Source: Voacanga thouarsii (lineage: Eukaryota; Streptophyta; Magnoliopsida; Gentianales; Apocynaceae). Taken from it: a DNA stretch of 64,000 nt. The stretch is taken from assembly GCA_026120185.1 (NCBI GenBank), contig JANUWF010001110.1, forward strand, positions 411,001 through 475,000, in the 5' to 3' direction. A program made the position numbers and the translations under genes. Below, one piece after another: positions 24,162 through 36,802 of the stretch. Below the pieces are notes generated by a model. That model worked only from the letters and a program-made list of their open reading frames with translations, had not been told where the DNA came from and searched no databases. Numbering within the stretch: position 1 is the first letter of the stretch; each line of letters opens with the position of its first letter.

Positions 24162-25074
24162 CTCTTGAAGGATGAAAGTATATGTATGTTGAGAAAAAAT
24201 GTAGGGATAGAGATCATGACTTGTTACTTTCAATCATAGATCAATTACGAGTGGAGTTGGGGAAAGAAAGGAAGTAGAATGGAAGAAAGAAGTTGAAAAA
24301 ATTGAGAAAGAAAAGAGTGTTGAGCTGAAAAAGATGAGAAAGAAGAAAAGAAACGAGAGGACTTGTTGAAAAAGAAAAGAGAAAAAAGAGCGAAAAGATC
24401 ACAAAAGGGATGGTGAGTGAACTGTAAAAGTAAGTTCATATAAAACACTTGACACCATTACTGGAAAATTAAGTGATCTTGTGAGGAAAAGAGTTGATGA
24501 TAAGAAGAGGTGAAAAAGAAAAAAAAAAAAAAAGAATAATGCAGGATTTGCTTGAAGTGCATAAGGGTTGTTATATAAGGTTATGGTTTGATTGATTCTT
24601 GGAATAGGAGAGCAAGAAGAGTTGGGAATTATAGGTTTATTTTGGTTACCCTTTTCTTGCTTACTCTCAGTTTTCTTTTACTTTTGATGTTCATATATCC
24701 TTCGTTTGCTAAGCTACATTACAAACCTTTAGCCTTACATTACAAGCTTAAAAGTCCTACTTGATCTAAGTAGAATCATAATATGTCTCGGATTAGTGGA
24801 GAGAGTATATGAAAAGTAAGCACATGTAATGCATATTCTTTTTGAACTGACTTCTTTCCAATAGTTTGAGAATATTGTGAAGTATTGAGATGGTTCTACT
24901 AAGTCATTTATCACTATACATGTCTTGCATTGGCTGTGAAAGATTTAGTATCATATGTTTTATGTTCATGAATAAAGAAAGCATTGAAGATATGGTTTTG
25001 GAATTGATTGAGTGATTAAAACCTTGTGTTTTTCCTACTTGTTCTTGATACTTTACTTGACGACAAACAAAGAG
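24162..25074 (+). other. Internal region of element G, right part
   Basis: Purine-rich GAAAGAAG tracts at 24240-24540, then AT-rich sequence up to the PPT. No domain recognised. Confidence 0.5.
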
Positions 25075-25091
25075 TTAAGTGTGGGGGAGTA
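25075..25091 (+). promoter_or_regulatory. Polypurine tract of element G
   Basis: TTAAGTGTGGGGGAGTA lies directly before the right LTR, the usual plus-strand primer position. Confidence 0.82.
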
Positions 25092-25257
25092 TGATAGGGG
25101 CTAAATTGGTTATATTTTGCTTAGTTATTTGAGGCTCTTTTGTAATACATTTTGTGCAATAACTAGTCATATTTGAGATTTTACCATTGGAAAGGTATTT
25201 TGGTCATTATTTCAGATTTTTGGGTAAAACGAAGCAAAACCGTCGCGAAACAGAGCA

Positions 25258-25527
25258 GAGGCGACGCCGGCTAGAGCCCTAGAACCGGCGCCGGCTGTAC
25301 ACTGGTTGCACAAACTTCAAAGTGATTGAAAAATTATAGAAACAGAGTAGAACAGAACCTAAGCGGCGCTGGCTGTAAGGCTGGAACCGGCACCGGCTGC
25401 ATTCTGAAATTTATGCACATAATTCGGAGAAAAATTAGCGAATGAGTGGAGAAGCGGAACACAGGCGGCGCCGGCTCCGAAAAACCAAGGCGGCGCCGGC
25501 TGTGGTCTGTCCTTGAGGCGGTGCTGC
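25258..25527 (+). repeat. GC-rich motif array in the G LTR
   Basis: Six near-copies of GGCGGCGCCGGCT or ACCGGCGCCGGCT, at about 25258, 25283, 25361, 25385, 25463 and 25488, with a weaker seventh (GGCGGTGCTGCG) near 25515. The same array is in the left LTR (16463-16735). It stands out from otherwise AT-rich DNA and ends about 100 bp upstream of the LTR TATA box. Confidence 0.8.
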
Positions 25528-25628
25528 GATCTTTCTACGCGTTTTTGAAAATCTGAAGAGTTTTAGCAATTCCCAACTTCTACTCGGCCAAGAGCTTGGT
25601 ACCTACGAGTTTAGGCACCTCTTAAGCC

Positions 25629-25637
25629 TATAAATAG
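25629..25637 (+). promoter_or_regulatory. TATA box of the G 3' LTR
   Basis: TATAAATAG preceded by CTTAAGCC, downstream of the GC-rich array. Its counterpart in the 5' LTR has been deleted. Confidence 0.7.
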
Positions 25638-26633
25638 ATGGAAAACACAAGGGAAAATGAGAGAATTCATTGATCATAATAGAAAATCACTTAGTCCAAG
25701 GAGGAATTCTTCAAGTTCAAGGAGGGTTGTACAAGAAGGTCTTCAAAGGAAGAAGAATGAGGCTTGTCTATGAGTTCTTTCTTTTACTTTGTTTTCTTTT
25801 TTTTTGAATAATGATATATTAATTGTTTTATTGTAATTCAACATTGTTTTATATATTCATGATTTCTAGAGTTATTTGATCTTTTGATTAATTGGTTATT
25901 ATTATTGGTATTCAATTACTTATGCTTATTACGAGATTAGTTAGATAATTCTATCCATTGACTTGCTGGACCAAAGGGGGTTGATGGGTGTTTCGATTTA
26001 TTAATTTCATATTCTGTTGGCAATTGACTTGCTGGACCAAAGGGGGTTGATTGTTTAAGAACTGGTAATTGAAGATTAATTGATGTCTTCCGAGACCAAG
26101 GGTTCATTGATTAATTTCATGTTCTAAATTCGCCGAGATTAAGGGAATTTAATTAAGGATTGTGTTTAATGCGTCTTTTGGATGAATTAGTTGAGACGGA
26201 CCAAGTGATTCTAATTTATCTAGAAGATAGTGATTTCATGGAATGACCATCAAAGTGAGTCTACATTCATCCTTCATGGTGCCAAGAGAAAGATTGGTTA
26301 TGATAATGATTAAGTTCTTTAAGATCATGTTTGTCTAAACAATGGCTTGAGCTACATAAATCTACATCATTGACATATACATATTTTTATTTTTATTTTC
26401 TTTTTAATTTTTCTTTTATTTGTTTTTCACTTTATCGAGTCGGTTAAACAATGAAAGAAGGATAATTAATGTCTACTTATTCCTTGAGGATCGACACTCG
26501 TTTTAACCCTATGCTCAATTAATGATGAGTACGCTTCTTCATATGTGTGATTTGGGTTTAACGTTTTAATTTGAACTTGATTGGGAATGTGCTTAGTTTT
26601 GTATGATTTTTATACCCAAGTCTGGACACATCA

Positions 26634-27238
26634 CTAAGTATTGGTATTTTGATTCTGGTGCTTCCAATCACATGACCAACACTGCCTTACCTTTAAATAA
26701 TGTTCAAAAATATGAAGGAGATCTTCAAATTCATATTGCTGATGGTAATTCCTTACCTATCACAGCTGTTGGTGATATTTCAGCCTCTTTAAATACTATT
26801 TTTGTGTCTCCTAAGCTGTCCACAAATCTTATATCTATTGGCCAATTAGTGGACAACAATTGTACTATTAAATTTTCAAATTCTAGTTCTCTTGTGCAGG
26901 ATCAAGTGTCTAAGAAGATGATCGCGAAGGACCTAAAGTGGGACGTCTCTTTCCTTTGTTTCTTTCCCTTTTTCCGGTGTCGAATTATATTGCTTGTACT
27001 ACTGTTCATTGTGATAATTTGGTGTGGCATAGACGTTTAGGATACCCTAATTATCACGTACTTCGAGTCTTGCTTAACTTTAGTTTACTTGGAAATAAAA
27101 ATTTGACCTCTTCTAATAATGATATTGTTGATTGTGCATTTTGTAAACCTGGTAAAAGCAAAATACTTCATTTTCCATTGTATAAAAACCGCACAACCAA
27201 ACCTTTTGAACTCGTACACACTGATGTATAGGATATTG
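26634..27238 (+). pseudogene. Element D protease and GAG-pre-integrase
   Basis: WYFDSGASNHMTN carries an intact catalytic DSG, then FVSPKLSTNLISIGQLVDNNC. The frame shifts near 26940. The next frame has LVWHRRLGYPN and CAFCKPGKS, the pre-integrase zinc binding region. A TAG follows HTDV at about 27229-27231, at the start of the integrase core. Confidence 0.85.
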
Positions 27239-27887
27239 CACATGTAATTTCTCATGAACATTACAAATACTTTGTTACATTTATTGATGATTTCATTCAT
27301 TTTACTTGGGTATATTTTCTTCGGTCTAAAAATGAGGTTTTCTCTGTGTTTAAACCCTTTCTTGCTTTAGTTGAAACCCAATTTTCTGCCAAACTCAAAA
27401 TCTTGCAATCTGATTTAGGTGATGAATATATGTCTAATGAATTTCAATTTCTTCTTCAAAGTTATGGGATCATATTTCAATGTTCTTGCCCTTTCACTCC
27501 ACAGCAAAACGGTGTGGCTGAAAGAAAGAATCATCATCTTCTTGATATTTTTCGCATTCTTTTAATTGAGTCTTGTGTTCTTCTCATTTTTGGTGTGAAG
27601 CTTTGTCTACTGCTGTTTATCTGACTAATCGATTACCGTCTCCCAACTTGAACAATAATTCTTCTTATTTTCGTTTGTTTGGGCATGCACCAAATTATTC
27701 CAATCTTCATATTTTTGGATGTGTGTGTTTTGTTCACCTTCCCGCACATGAGAGAAATAAACTTACTGCCCAATCTGTTAAGTGTGCTTTCTTAGGATAT
27801 GCTGGAACCCAAAAAGGATTTCTTTACTATGATCCTCATGCCCGTCGAACTCATGTCTCTAGGAATGTCATTTTTTTCGAAAATTAA
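27239..27887 (+). pseudogene. Element D integrase core
   Basis: Contains FIDDF, then LQSDLGDEYMSNEF with the second catalytic Asp and PQQNGVAERKNHHLLD with the catalytic Glu. A frameshift near 27575 leads to the frame with YLTNRLPSPNL and HIFGCVCFVHLP, the C-terminal integrase part, ending at 27887. The first catalytic Asp lies in HTDV, next to a stop codon. The enzyme would insert element cDNA into the genome. Confidence 0.85.
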
Positions 27888-27953
27888 CCCTTTTTGAGCA
27901 CACCACAAACTGCATAATTCCTTTCTCTATCTACTTTATCACATTTTCCTGAC

Positions 27954-28594
27954 TTGCCAACACCAGTACAAAGGTTTAAACCTGGTTATGTTTATCATAG
28001 ATGCCCTTCTTTTGCATTTGATCCTCCTACAGGTCTTATTGAGGTTCCTCCACATCTTCTTGCGGTATTTGATCTTGTTCTACCCATTTCCAATGGTCCC
28101 ACTCCTCTTCGTAGAAGCTCTAGACCTCACAAACCTCTCGAAATGTATGATTTTTCAACTCCTATAGCTATGTCTACTACTTTATCTTCTATTTCCATTC
28201 CCACTTGTTATAAACAGGTTGTGGAACATGAGTGTTGGCAACAGGCCATGCAAGTAGAACTTCAAGCACTTGAGGAAAATCATACTTGGGACATTATTTC
28301 TTGTCCTCCAAATGTTACGTCAATTGGTAGTAAGTGGGTCTATACTATGAAACTCAAGTTTGGTGGCTCTTTAGATCGATACAAAACTTGATTGGTTGCT
28401 CTGGGGAATAAACAAGAATATGGCCTTGATTATGAAGAAACATTTGCATTAGTTGCTAAGATGACCAGGGTGAGAACCATTCTTGCTATTGCCTCCTCTA
28501 AATCTTGACCTTTACATCAAATGGATGTAAAAAATGCCTTCTTGCATGGGGACTTTAAGGAAGAGATTTACATGAAATTTTCACCTGGAATGTC
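27954..28594 (+). pseudogene. Element D reverse transcriptase, first part
   Basis: A linker with RRSSRPHKP is followed by ECWQQAMQVELQALEENHTWD and GSKWVYTMKLKFGGS, a typical copia RT start. A stop at 28389-28391 (R to stop) and another near 28507 interrupt it. MDVKNAFLHGDFKEEIYM is readable before gypsy element F breaks the frame at MS(L), 28595. Confidence 0.85.
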
Positions 28595-31500
28595 TGTAAC
28601 ACCCCACTACTACATACTTAAAAAGGGCGGGGATGTCGCCCCGTCCCGGAGGACAAGTGGTCTTTAAAATGAGGTATAAAAATGTAAAGACAACCAAAGA
28701 AATCAAACTCAGATAAATAACGAAAAACTCTTATTACATCGGCTCAAACACGAGCAAAACTAAACAAAAACAAATATCCAATCAGAAACTTGAACCAACA
28801 ATTGTCTCCTAGAACACAATGGAAAGAAATAACAAAAGCTTCAACTATCACATGCCCCGCTTGCTCAGTATAATCTATCTCCTAAAAACATGATATAAAA
28901 CAGTGTGAGATTAAATCTCAGTAAGTCCTATGTGTGCACATGGTACTTTGAACAGTTCGTGTATGCATAGTGAAAAATATTTGCAGAAATATTCGGCAAG
29001 TCATAAATAATTTTCTCTTTGCAAGGAGTGGGTTTTTCTCATATTCACCCTTTATACAAAATAAATCATCCACTCGAATAAATAGTCATGTCACCACACG
29101 TTGGGCTCCATGAGGATAAGGCACCACACTTTGTGCACCTTACCTGGACCAGATTACCACACGTTGGGCATTCTAATCAAGGTGAGTGTACAGCCCATCA
29201 GGTGAGATACTCCTCATTCTCTACACCCAACAAAACTATCCGGGTGTCCATGTCGGGAAAATAAATAATACCTTACCAGGTACAAATACTAGCTCGGACC
29301 GGTCTGACCAACCAACACTGTCGCCTTTTCAAGCCGAGCTTATCTTCTGGTGGTGGCCTCCTGCCAGAAGACTTATTCAAGCCCTCCAAGATTAGTATTG
29401 TTAGCTTACCCTTATTGAGTACTTAACAAACATATCCGTCAATTCCTGATTCAAATTATTTCCATATCTTGGCTTTGTAAAACATGATTTTCTTAAAAGA
29501 GTTTTCTAAAAATTTAGGAGAAAGAATAGTGTTCTTGATAAAATCGTTGGTTTGACAAAATCGGTAAAAGAGTCAATATCCACATTTACAACCCAAGCAA
29601 ACATAGTTTAACAATAGCTTCACAAAGCTATACCACATAGACTTGCCATTACAACATTTAACAAAAGAGTTTATGCAGGGACTTACTTGATATGCCTCAG
29701 ATAAACAAGATAAAATCACAACTTACTTCCTTCAAATATCCTCCTGATATAGAATCACATAATATCATGATCAGGGTCTCAATTGATTCAAACATACATT
29801 AAACTCATTTATTCCCATCACAATTCACAATTCATTATCTACCTCCAAATAAATTATCTACTTCTCAAAGTTCATACACTATGACCCTACATCCATTAAA
29901 GACATGATTAATATATCAAAAAGGTCTTGACTTGACCATCACAATTCACATCCGTCATTATCACAATAAAATATGGCATTGCTATCCATCGAATATGCTT
30001 AATTAATTATTCGACTCAAAATATTCATTTATCCCCACCAAACACATATATCATGCTATCATACTTCTATAGACCTCATCAATCTCATTAGACCTTTACT
30101 TCGACATCAAGGGTAAGAATTCCCTTACTTTGAAACAACCGGGTTATCAAGATCTCGATGCTCCTATGGTGATCGTCCCGAGTTCATTTGAGAAGAAGGG
30201 AAAAGCTGCCTTCTTTCCTTCCTTTTGTCCGAAGGTAACTAAAGAGGATGAAATCAGCCTTTAGGTGGCGTGATTCAAGGGAAGGAAAAGAGAAGAATTA
30301 ACAGAAGAAAGGATTCAAGAAGTTGAGATGATTTTTGCTTACCTTAGGGTGTGTTCAGTTTTTTGCTAGGAATTGCTCTTGGAATTTTTTAAAATTGCAG
30401 AAGAGTTCTTGCTAGAATTTTTGTGTAGGAAGGAGGGAGTGGTCAACTACTGTGATTTAGGGTTAGAGAAGTTTGATTTAGGGTTAGATGGTGGTGCTAA
30501 GAAGGACTCCTAATGGCTTTAGGTTTCTTGGACAGCAAGGGCGAAACTTGCAGCTTGCTGTACCCCTTTTTGCTGCTGAAATTGGGAAGGTTTAAGAGGA
30601 GAAAATAATCTGGAATTGTTCTCTTATGCTGGCCGAAATATTTCTCAAGAAAAGGGCTGTGTGTGTTTAGGTCTTTTTGGCTAATCAAGAAAGAGTTTGC
30701 ACAGCTTTTGGTCACCAAAAATCCTGTGCACATGCAGTGGTTTTTGTGCGAAAATTTGCTGAACAAAAGATGGAAAATTCAGGCTGTTTTGGTTGCTAAT
30801 CTGTCCGCAATTTAGAGAGGAAATAATGAGTTCTTTAGGCGTTGAAATTGTCCAATTCAATAGGGAGTTTTAGTGGTAGTTGGAGTGCAGAATTTTCAGT
30901 CATTGCATTAAGCAAAGCCGGCCGAAAATTCTGGTTTGAAGCTGCCGAAGATTCTGGTTTGAAGTTGGCCGAAATTCTGGAATTTTTTGTGGATAAAATT
31001 TGATTTTGTGTCGCCACAGTAATCTGATTTGGTGAGGGGTGTTCTAGGTGATTTGAGCTAGGGTTTGAAGAGTTTGATTGCACTTAGGAGTGCAGGAATT
31101 TCGTGCAGCTTGTGCATGCACAAGGCTGCCAAAATTCTACAGGAAAAAAAGAGAGTAAAACCTAGTTGATTTAGGATTGAAATAAAATCTGATTTGCTAA
31201 AGGATTTAGGATAAGATTTCCTAGTATTGAAAGAGTTTGTTTTGAGCTAAAACACCTTTAAAGGTGGCAGCACTAAGCTGGAAAAATTTTTAGATTTTTA
31301 GCTAGGGTTCTATGTTCAAAATCAACAAGGTATCTAACTAGAAAAATAACAATTTAGTTCCAACTATCAATTACAAAACCTAATACATTAAAACCAAGCT
31401 GGAATCTAATTATTCTAACTATGATTTTCGAAAATAAAAGAATAAAAGCTGGAAATAAAATTAAACTTTATCCTCATAAAAAATCCTTGAATTTATGAGA

Positions 31501-31924
31501 TAAATATGGAGTCTTATCTCCTTAGATGATGGCGCTGAAATTCACTAGGATGGCTAGGGTTTTTCGGCCAAAGCATGAAGAAATCTAGAGAAAAGAATTC
31601 AAAAGGAAAACTAAGATTCGCAAGAGGTAAGATTCGAACTCGGGTCACCAAGGAAAATCACCAAACCCAACCGCTATTCCAAATCAACTCCGATGATAAT
31701 ATTTCTCTAGGAAATTCTTTCCACCTAATTCTCATCCCTCCATCTCCTCTACTAAACTTCACTTAAAACAACTCTCAAGTAATGTAACAACACATTTAAA
31801 TAATTTTATGCAAACACAACCTTGAAAATCACATGCACTCGTGTAAAAATAATTTGAAGATATCACATGAAATGCGAGATGCTATGCAATGGATGACTTT
31901 TGTGGTTTTGGGCGGGGTGTTACA
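28595..31924 (-). repeat. 3' LTR of element F (left copy)
   Basis: 3330 bp. Compared with the other LTR it keeps about 80 bp near 29495-29575 that the right copy has lost. Apart from short frames, no coding content. Confidence 0.92.
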
Positions 31925-31938
31925 TCCCCTCCCCCTTA
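31925..31938 (-). promoter_or_regulatory. Polypurine tract of element F
   Basis: On the minus strand, an AAGGGGGAGGGGA tract ends directly at the LTR border. Confidence 0.88.
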
Positions 31939-31973
31939 AGAGAATTTCGTCCCAAAATTCAGATTCCATACCC

Positions 31974-33369
31974 TTAGAGCATATTCGGATACTTCCGTTT
32001 TAACCATTCTTCCATTTCCCACATTGCATCTTGTGCTCCATGATGATACCAAAGTATCTTTACCATAGGTATCTGCTTATTTCGAAGGGTCTTGATACTC
32101 CACTCCAAAATCTTGACTGGTTTTTCCACGTAGCTCAGATTCGGATGCAACTCCAATGACTCATCATTAAGCACATGACTTGGATCAAGGTTGTAGTTTT
32201 TCAATTGAGATGCATGGAAAACATCATGCATCCCAGTTAGACCATCGGGTAGATCCAATCTGTAGGCAACCGGCCCAACGTTCTCCATTATCGGAAACGG
32301 TCCTAAATACCTGGGACTCAGTTTCCCTCCTTTCGGATGCCTCAGGATTCCTCTACTAGGAGTCAACTTCAAGAATGCGCAATCACCCACTTGGAATTCC
32401 AGTTCCCTCCTCCTAGAATCTGCATAGCTTTTCTGTTGGCTTTGTGCTGCTCTTAGTCTTTCTCGGATAACCCTGACCTTGTCCGTCATTTCCTGAATAC
32501 ATACTTCACCAGTTCTTTTAATATGCCATTCTTCTGTCCATCCCCAGTATATCGGTACTTAACATTTACGCCCATATAATGCTTCATACGGCGCTATCCC
32601 AATCAATGCTTGGTAACTGTTGTTATATGCCAATTCAGCATGCGGTAAACACTTGACCCACTGGTCTCCAAAGTCTAAAATACATGCTTGAGCATATCTT
32701 CTAGTATCTGAATGACTTTCTCGGATTGACCGTCTGTCTGCGGATGAACGAGGTGCTGAATTTCAATGTAGTACCTAAAGACTCTTGAAACTTGTTCCAG
32801 AATCTCGAAGTGAACCTAGGGTCCCTATCTAATACAATGCTTGACGGTACACCATGCAACCTTACAATTTCCCGGGTATACGTTTGAGCCAACTTTTCCA
32901 TCGAGTCCCTTACGTTCACTGGTATAAAATGCGCTGTCTTGGTCAGTCGGTCCACCACCACCCAAACTGCATCCTTGTGTGACTTGGTCATCGAAAGACC
33001 AGTCACAAAATCCATAGTCACCTCTTCCCATTTCCACTCGGGAATCGGTAACGGTTGCAATAAACCTGCAGATTTCTTATGCTCCATCTTAACTTTCTGG
33101 CAAGTCAAGCACGTTGACACATACTGAACCACATCTCTCTTCATTCCAGCCCACCAATATTTCTTCTTCAGGTCGTGGTACATCTTTACTTCCCCAGGGT
33201 GTATGGTATAGTTGCTCTTGTGAGCTTCGTCCAGTATCCTCTTCCTCAAGTCTTGATTGTCAGGTACACATATCCGGTCCCGAAAATACAGTACTCCCTT
33301 CTCGTCGGTCCGAAAATCTTTTCCCTCCCCTCGCGATTTCTTTCTCCTTGAAGGCCTGAAATTCCACAC
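31974..33369 (-). pseudogene. Element F integrase with chromodomain-like C-terminus
   Basis: The first frame (33369-32701) holds the HHCC zinc region (IHPGEVKMYHDL, CLTCQKVK), MDFVTGL with the first catalytic Asp, and VLDRDPRFTSRFW with the second. It then frameshifts. A weaker segment with AYNNSYQ and YEALYGRK follows at about 32640-32570. The last frame (32489-31974) has FLKLTPSRG, HDVFHASQLK and a C-terminal VKILWYHHG and ATWE-like (here AMWEMEEW) pattern. That is the chromodomain signature that targets chromoviruses to heterochromatin. Confidence 0.87.
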
Positions 33370-33475
33370 TGACCTGTTGGGCTGCTACAATTTCCTGCTC
33401 CAGATCGGGCTTCAGGGTCAAGTTACTTACACCGATCTTCCTCTCTTGAACTTCCGTTTCCTGCTCCAGGATTTC

Positions 33476-35052
33476 CTACACTTTCGACACCTCCTGCATT
33501 CTCAAATGTGCTATCTTCACTTTACGACTCAAAGCGTCAGCTACCACATTCGCTTTGCTAGGGTGATAATTAATGGGACACATGTACTCCTCCAGGAACT
33601 CCATCCATCTACACTGTCGAAGGTTCAAGTCCTTCTGCGTGAAGATGTACTTCAAACTCATATGGTCAGTGAAGACTTCGTATTGGGCTCTATACAGATA
33701 ATGCCGCCACTTCTTCAAAGCAAATATTGTGGCTGCCAGCTCCAAATCATGAGTCGGATAATTAGCTTCATGCGGCTTTAGCTTCCTGGACGCATAAGCT
33801 ATGACCTTCTTTTCCTGCATCAACACAGCTCCTAGACCTTCATTGGATACGTCCCTATAAAGTGCATAGGGCTTGTCAGCCTCGGGTAGGCTCAATACGG
33901 ATGCTATAATCAACCTCCTCTTAAACTCTTGGAAACTCTTCTCACACTTCTCGTTCCAAGCAAAAGCAACACCCTTCTTTAATAGTCGCGTCATCGGAGA
34001 AGCCAGGGTAGAGAAATTCTTAATGAAACGCCAATAGTACCCAGCCAACCCAAGGAAACTTCGTATCTCAGTAATGTTCTCCGGTTGTTTCCAATTAGCT
34101 ACGGCATCCACCTTGGCAGGGTCCACCTTGATCCCATCCTTGGATATCACATGGTCGAGGAAGGATACCGAGCTCAACCAAAACTCACATTTTCTAAACT
34201 TAGCGAAAAGCTTGAATTCCCTCAACTTTTCCAGGACCAACCTTAAATGCTCCGCGTGCTCCTCTGGATTCTGGGAGTAGATTAAGATATCATTGATGAA
34301 GATAACCACAAACTTGTCCAAATATGGTTGGAAAACTCGATGCATCAAATCCATGAAAACTGCCGGTGCATTGATTACACCGAACGGCATTACCACAAAT
34401 TCATAGTGGCCATACGCGTGTTGAAAGCAGTCTTAAGAATGTCTTCTTCTTTAATCCTCAGCTGGTAGTATCCTTGCCGCAGGTCCAACTTCGAAAAGCA
34501 AGCGGTGCCTTGAAGTTGATCGAACAACTCGTCGATTAAGGGTAGAGGGTACTTATTCTTGATCGTTAAGTTGTTCAGTCCCCGATAATCAATGCATAAT
34601 CTCAAAGTACCATCTTTCTTCTTGACAAACAACACCGGGGCTCCCCATGGCGACGTACTCGGTCGAATGTAACCTTGCCTCACCAACTCTTCCAATTGCT
34701 CCTTTAACTCATTCAGCTCCGTCGGTGCCATTTGGTAGGGAGTTCTTGACACAGGTTCTGCTCCAGGAATTAGGTCCACAGTAAACTCAACTTCCCGTTC
34801 AAGGGGTAGAGAAGTGAGCTCAGCAGGAAAAACGTTTGGAAAGTCTTTTACCCCTTCCGTACTCTCCAAGGTACACTGATCCTTGGGTTTGTTTAGAAGA
34901 TACGCCAAATATCCCGTACATCCTCTTTTAAGCAACTTCCGAGCCTTAGGACCAGCAATCAAGAATTGCAGTTCCTTCGCTCGCTTACCGTTAAATTTAA
35001 TCACATCCCGACCGAGTCTCACAAACTGCACTGTCTTGATCTTACAGTCCAC
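33476..35052 (-). pseudogene. Element F reverse transcriptase and RNase H
   Basis: The RT starts in 35052-34390 ([36 protein letters not shown]). A frameshift near 34396 leads to [20 protein letters not shown]. The catalytic box reads FINDIL instead of FIDDIL, so one essential Asp is lost. RNase H follows ([43 protein letters not shown]). Stop near 33476. Confidence 0.9.
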
Positions 35053-35058
35053 ACGAGC

Positions 35059-35406
35059 TCAGTGCTTTAACAACCAATCCATACCCAAGACCAAGTCATA
35101 ATCCTCCATGGGTAGAATTATGAAGTCTGCTTCCAAAATCTCCTTCCCTACCTCAACTTCACAGCTTCCTATTTTCTTACCCACTTCTACCACCTTTCCC
35201 AAGGGTGAGCTTACTACTAAGGTATAGGGTAACTCCTTTCCTTCCCAACCCAGATGTGATGCACATACTTTGCTTACGTAAGAGTGTGTGGATCCTGGAT
35301 CTATCAAAACATTAACAAGACGACCTTGGATAGAAAGGTTACCTTCGATCACGGCTGCATCCGTTCCGACCTCTTCTCTATTCAGGGTAAAGACCTTGGC
35401 CTTCAC
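35059..35406 (-). pseudogene. Element F aspartic protease
   Basis: GRLVNVLIDPGSTHSYVS carries the D-P-G-S active-site variant common in plant gypsy elements. It ends in ILPMEDYDLVLGMDWL, then a stop after LLKH at 35059-35061, where an intact element would read on into RT in the same frame. Confidence 0.87.
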
Positions 35407-35415
35407 TTGAGGCTT

Positions 35416-35721
35416 CTAACCTCCTGCTCTAGCTGTTCCAGCCGCAACACCTCTATTAACTCCCATTGGCTGAGTCAGGGTTGTCTGCCCAATCCTTAAA
35501 GGTTTAGGGCAGGCATTCCTCAGATGTCCTGGGTCTCCACAGTTGAAGCACCTCCTTCCTCCCCTGTTGCCCCAACAATTCCTCTCGGTGCGGCCACGCT
35601 TACCACAGAGTCGGCAATTCAGGTTGCTTTGCATCGGTCTGGCCATAGGCACTCGAGGCTGCTTACCCCGATTTCCCCACAGCATAGAGCCCGCAAGTCG
35701 CTTGTTACCTGAAGGCCTCAT
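35416..35721 (-). pseudogene. Element F gag C-terminus with CCHC knuckle
   Basis: A basic Arg/Gly-rich segment contains RRCFNCGDPGHLRNACPK, a canonical C-x2-C-x4-H-x4-C RNA-binding knuckle. A stop separates it from the gag core upstream and another from the protease. Confidence 0.85.
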
Positions 35722-36535
35722 TGGTGGACGATTCGGTTAGAAAGGTCTGTTCACCGATCGATACCGATCCTCATTCTCCATCCGGGATGCTGCGTCCACG
35801 GCGGCGGTGTATGAGGTTGGCGGCGATGGAGCCAATGCCTTTCTCAAATCTAGCCTCAACCCTTTCACAAACTGCCGGGTGCACTTCTACTTCGTGTCGA
35901 CCAAGCATTTGCAGTACTTGGACAACTGCGTGAATCGGGCTACATACTGAGCAACTGACATGCTTCCCTGCTTGAGAGTTTGGAACTCATCCTCCCTCTT
36001 CTTAGCTACCCATCGGGGAATGTACTCAGCACGAAAAGCTTCAGTAAAGTCGTCCCATGTCCATTCCTGCTCCTCTTTGTCCCAGTCACTCCGTACTCGC
36101 TGCCACTATGCTCATGACGGTCCCCTCAACCGAAAAGCAGCGAACTTCACCATTCTCTCTTCCGAGTACTGCAGAGTGGCAAAAATACCCTCCATCTATT
36201 CAATCCACTGTTCTGCTTTCTTATCCTGCTCTACTTCCCCCAAGAATGTGGGAGGTTGGAACATAAGGAAACGCTCCAGGGCCTCATCCTCTCTCCGCGG
36301 TGACTTTTTGGCCACCTTGTCCACTCTATCCGTTAAATTCTGCAGGATCGAAGCCATCTTATCAAAAGCCTATCCCATGGTCACATCTCGAGACCTCTTT
36401 GAAGCTAACTCTTGTTCTCGCTGTAAGTGCTCCTCCACATCTAGTGTGGAACGGTGCATCTGCTCAAATTTCGGAGTTGATGATGCACTTTCCTGCACGG
36501 TTCTGCTATGATAGTTACCAAGGGGAAAGAAGTAT
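35722..36535 (-). pseudogene. Element F gag core
   Basis: In one minus-strand frame I read the retrotransposon gag pattern: FLMFQPPTFLGE, AEQWIE-stop-ME, RMVKFAAFRLRG, EWTWDDFTEAFRAEYIP, LKQGSMSVAQYVARF and FVKGLRLDLRKAL. At least four in-frame stops are present. The opposite strand holds a 183-codon open frame (35960-36511), which is a shadow of this gene. Confidence 0.82.
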
Positions 36536-36802
36536 GCTCAGGTGCATGATCAATTAATAGTAATGTTATCTACTCACTTTAAAAGAGAATTTGATGATGT
36601 TATGTAGGGAAAAACCAAGTAATAAATGAAACTCATGCTTTTCATATAAACCATGCTTCCGTAAAGAAGAGGTTATCACATACGATACCCTTTTTTTCCC
36701 AATAAAATAGTAAAGCCCTATAAGCAACATGCTTCTTTAAAAAGAACAAATAAACAAAGGAATGCAAATCCCGAAAGAGAAAGAGTAAACGCTGCTGGTA
36801 TT

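Larger units (their letters stand above)
16285..26633 (+). mobile_element. Non-autonomous gypsy-like retrotransposon G (LARD-type)
   Basis: TSD CTAAG (16280-16284 and 26634-26638) is perfect. Element D reads NSNPK-YWYFDSG across the repaired site. The left LTR (16285-19782) contains insertion H1. The right LTR is 25092-26633 (1542 bp). The PBS resembles tRNA-Asp priming as in Athila/Tat-type elements, and the PPT is the matching AAGTGTGGGGGAG. The internal region (about 3.3 kb without H2) has no gag, RT or integrase I can recognise, so it would need proteins from a relative. Confidence 0.87.
25092..26633 (+). repeat. 3' LTR of element G
   Basis: 1542 bp, from TGATAGGGGCTAAATTGG to TGGACACATCA. 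It contains a GC-rich motif array and a TATA box absent from the damaged left LTR. Confidence 0.9.

Noticed and set aside
24240..24540. GAAAGAAG-rich tract as a coding coiled coil
   Set aside because: Low-complexity purine run inside the internal region of a non-autonomous retrotransposon; the opposite-strand frame is a Phe/Ser-rich shadow.
33257..33781. 174-codon plus-strand frame, and 183-codon frame at 35960-36511
   Set aside because: Both are antisense to F pol and gag on the minus strand, where domain motifs are clear.
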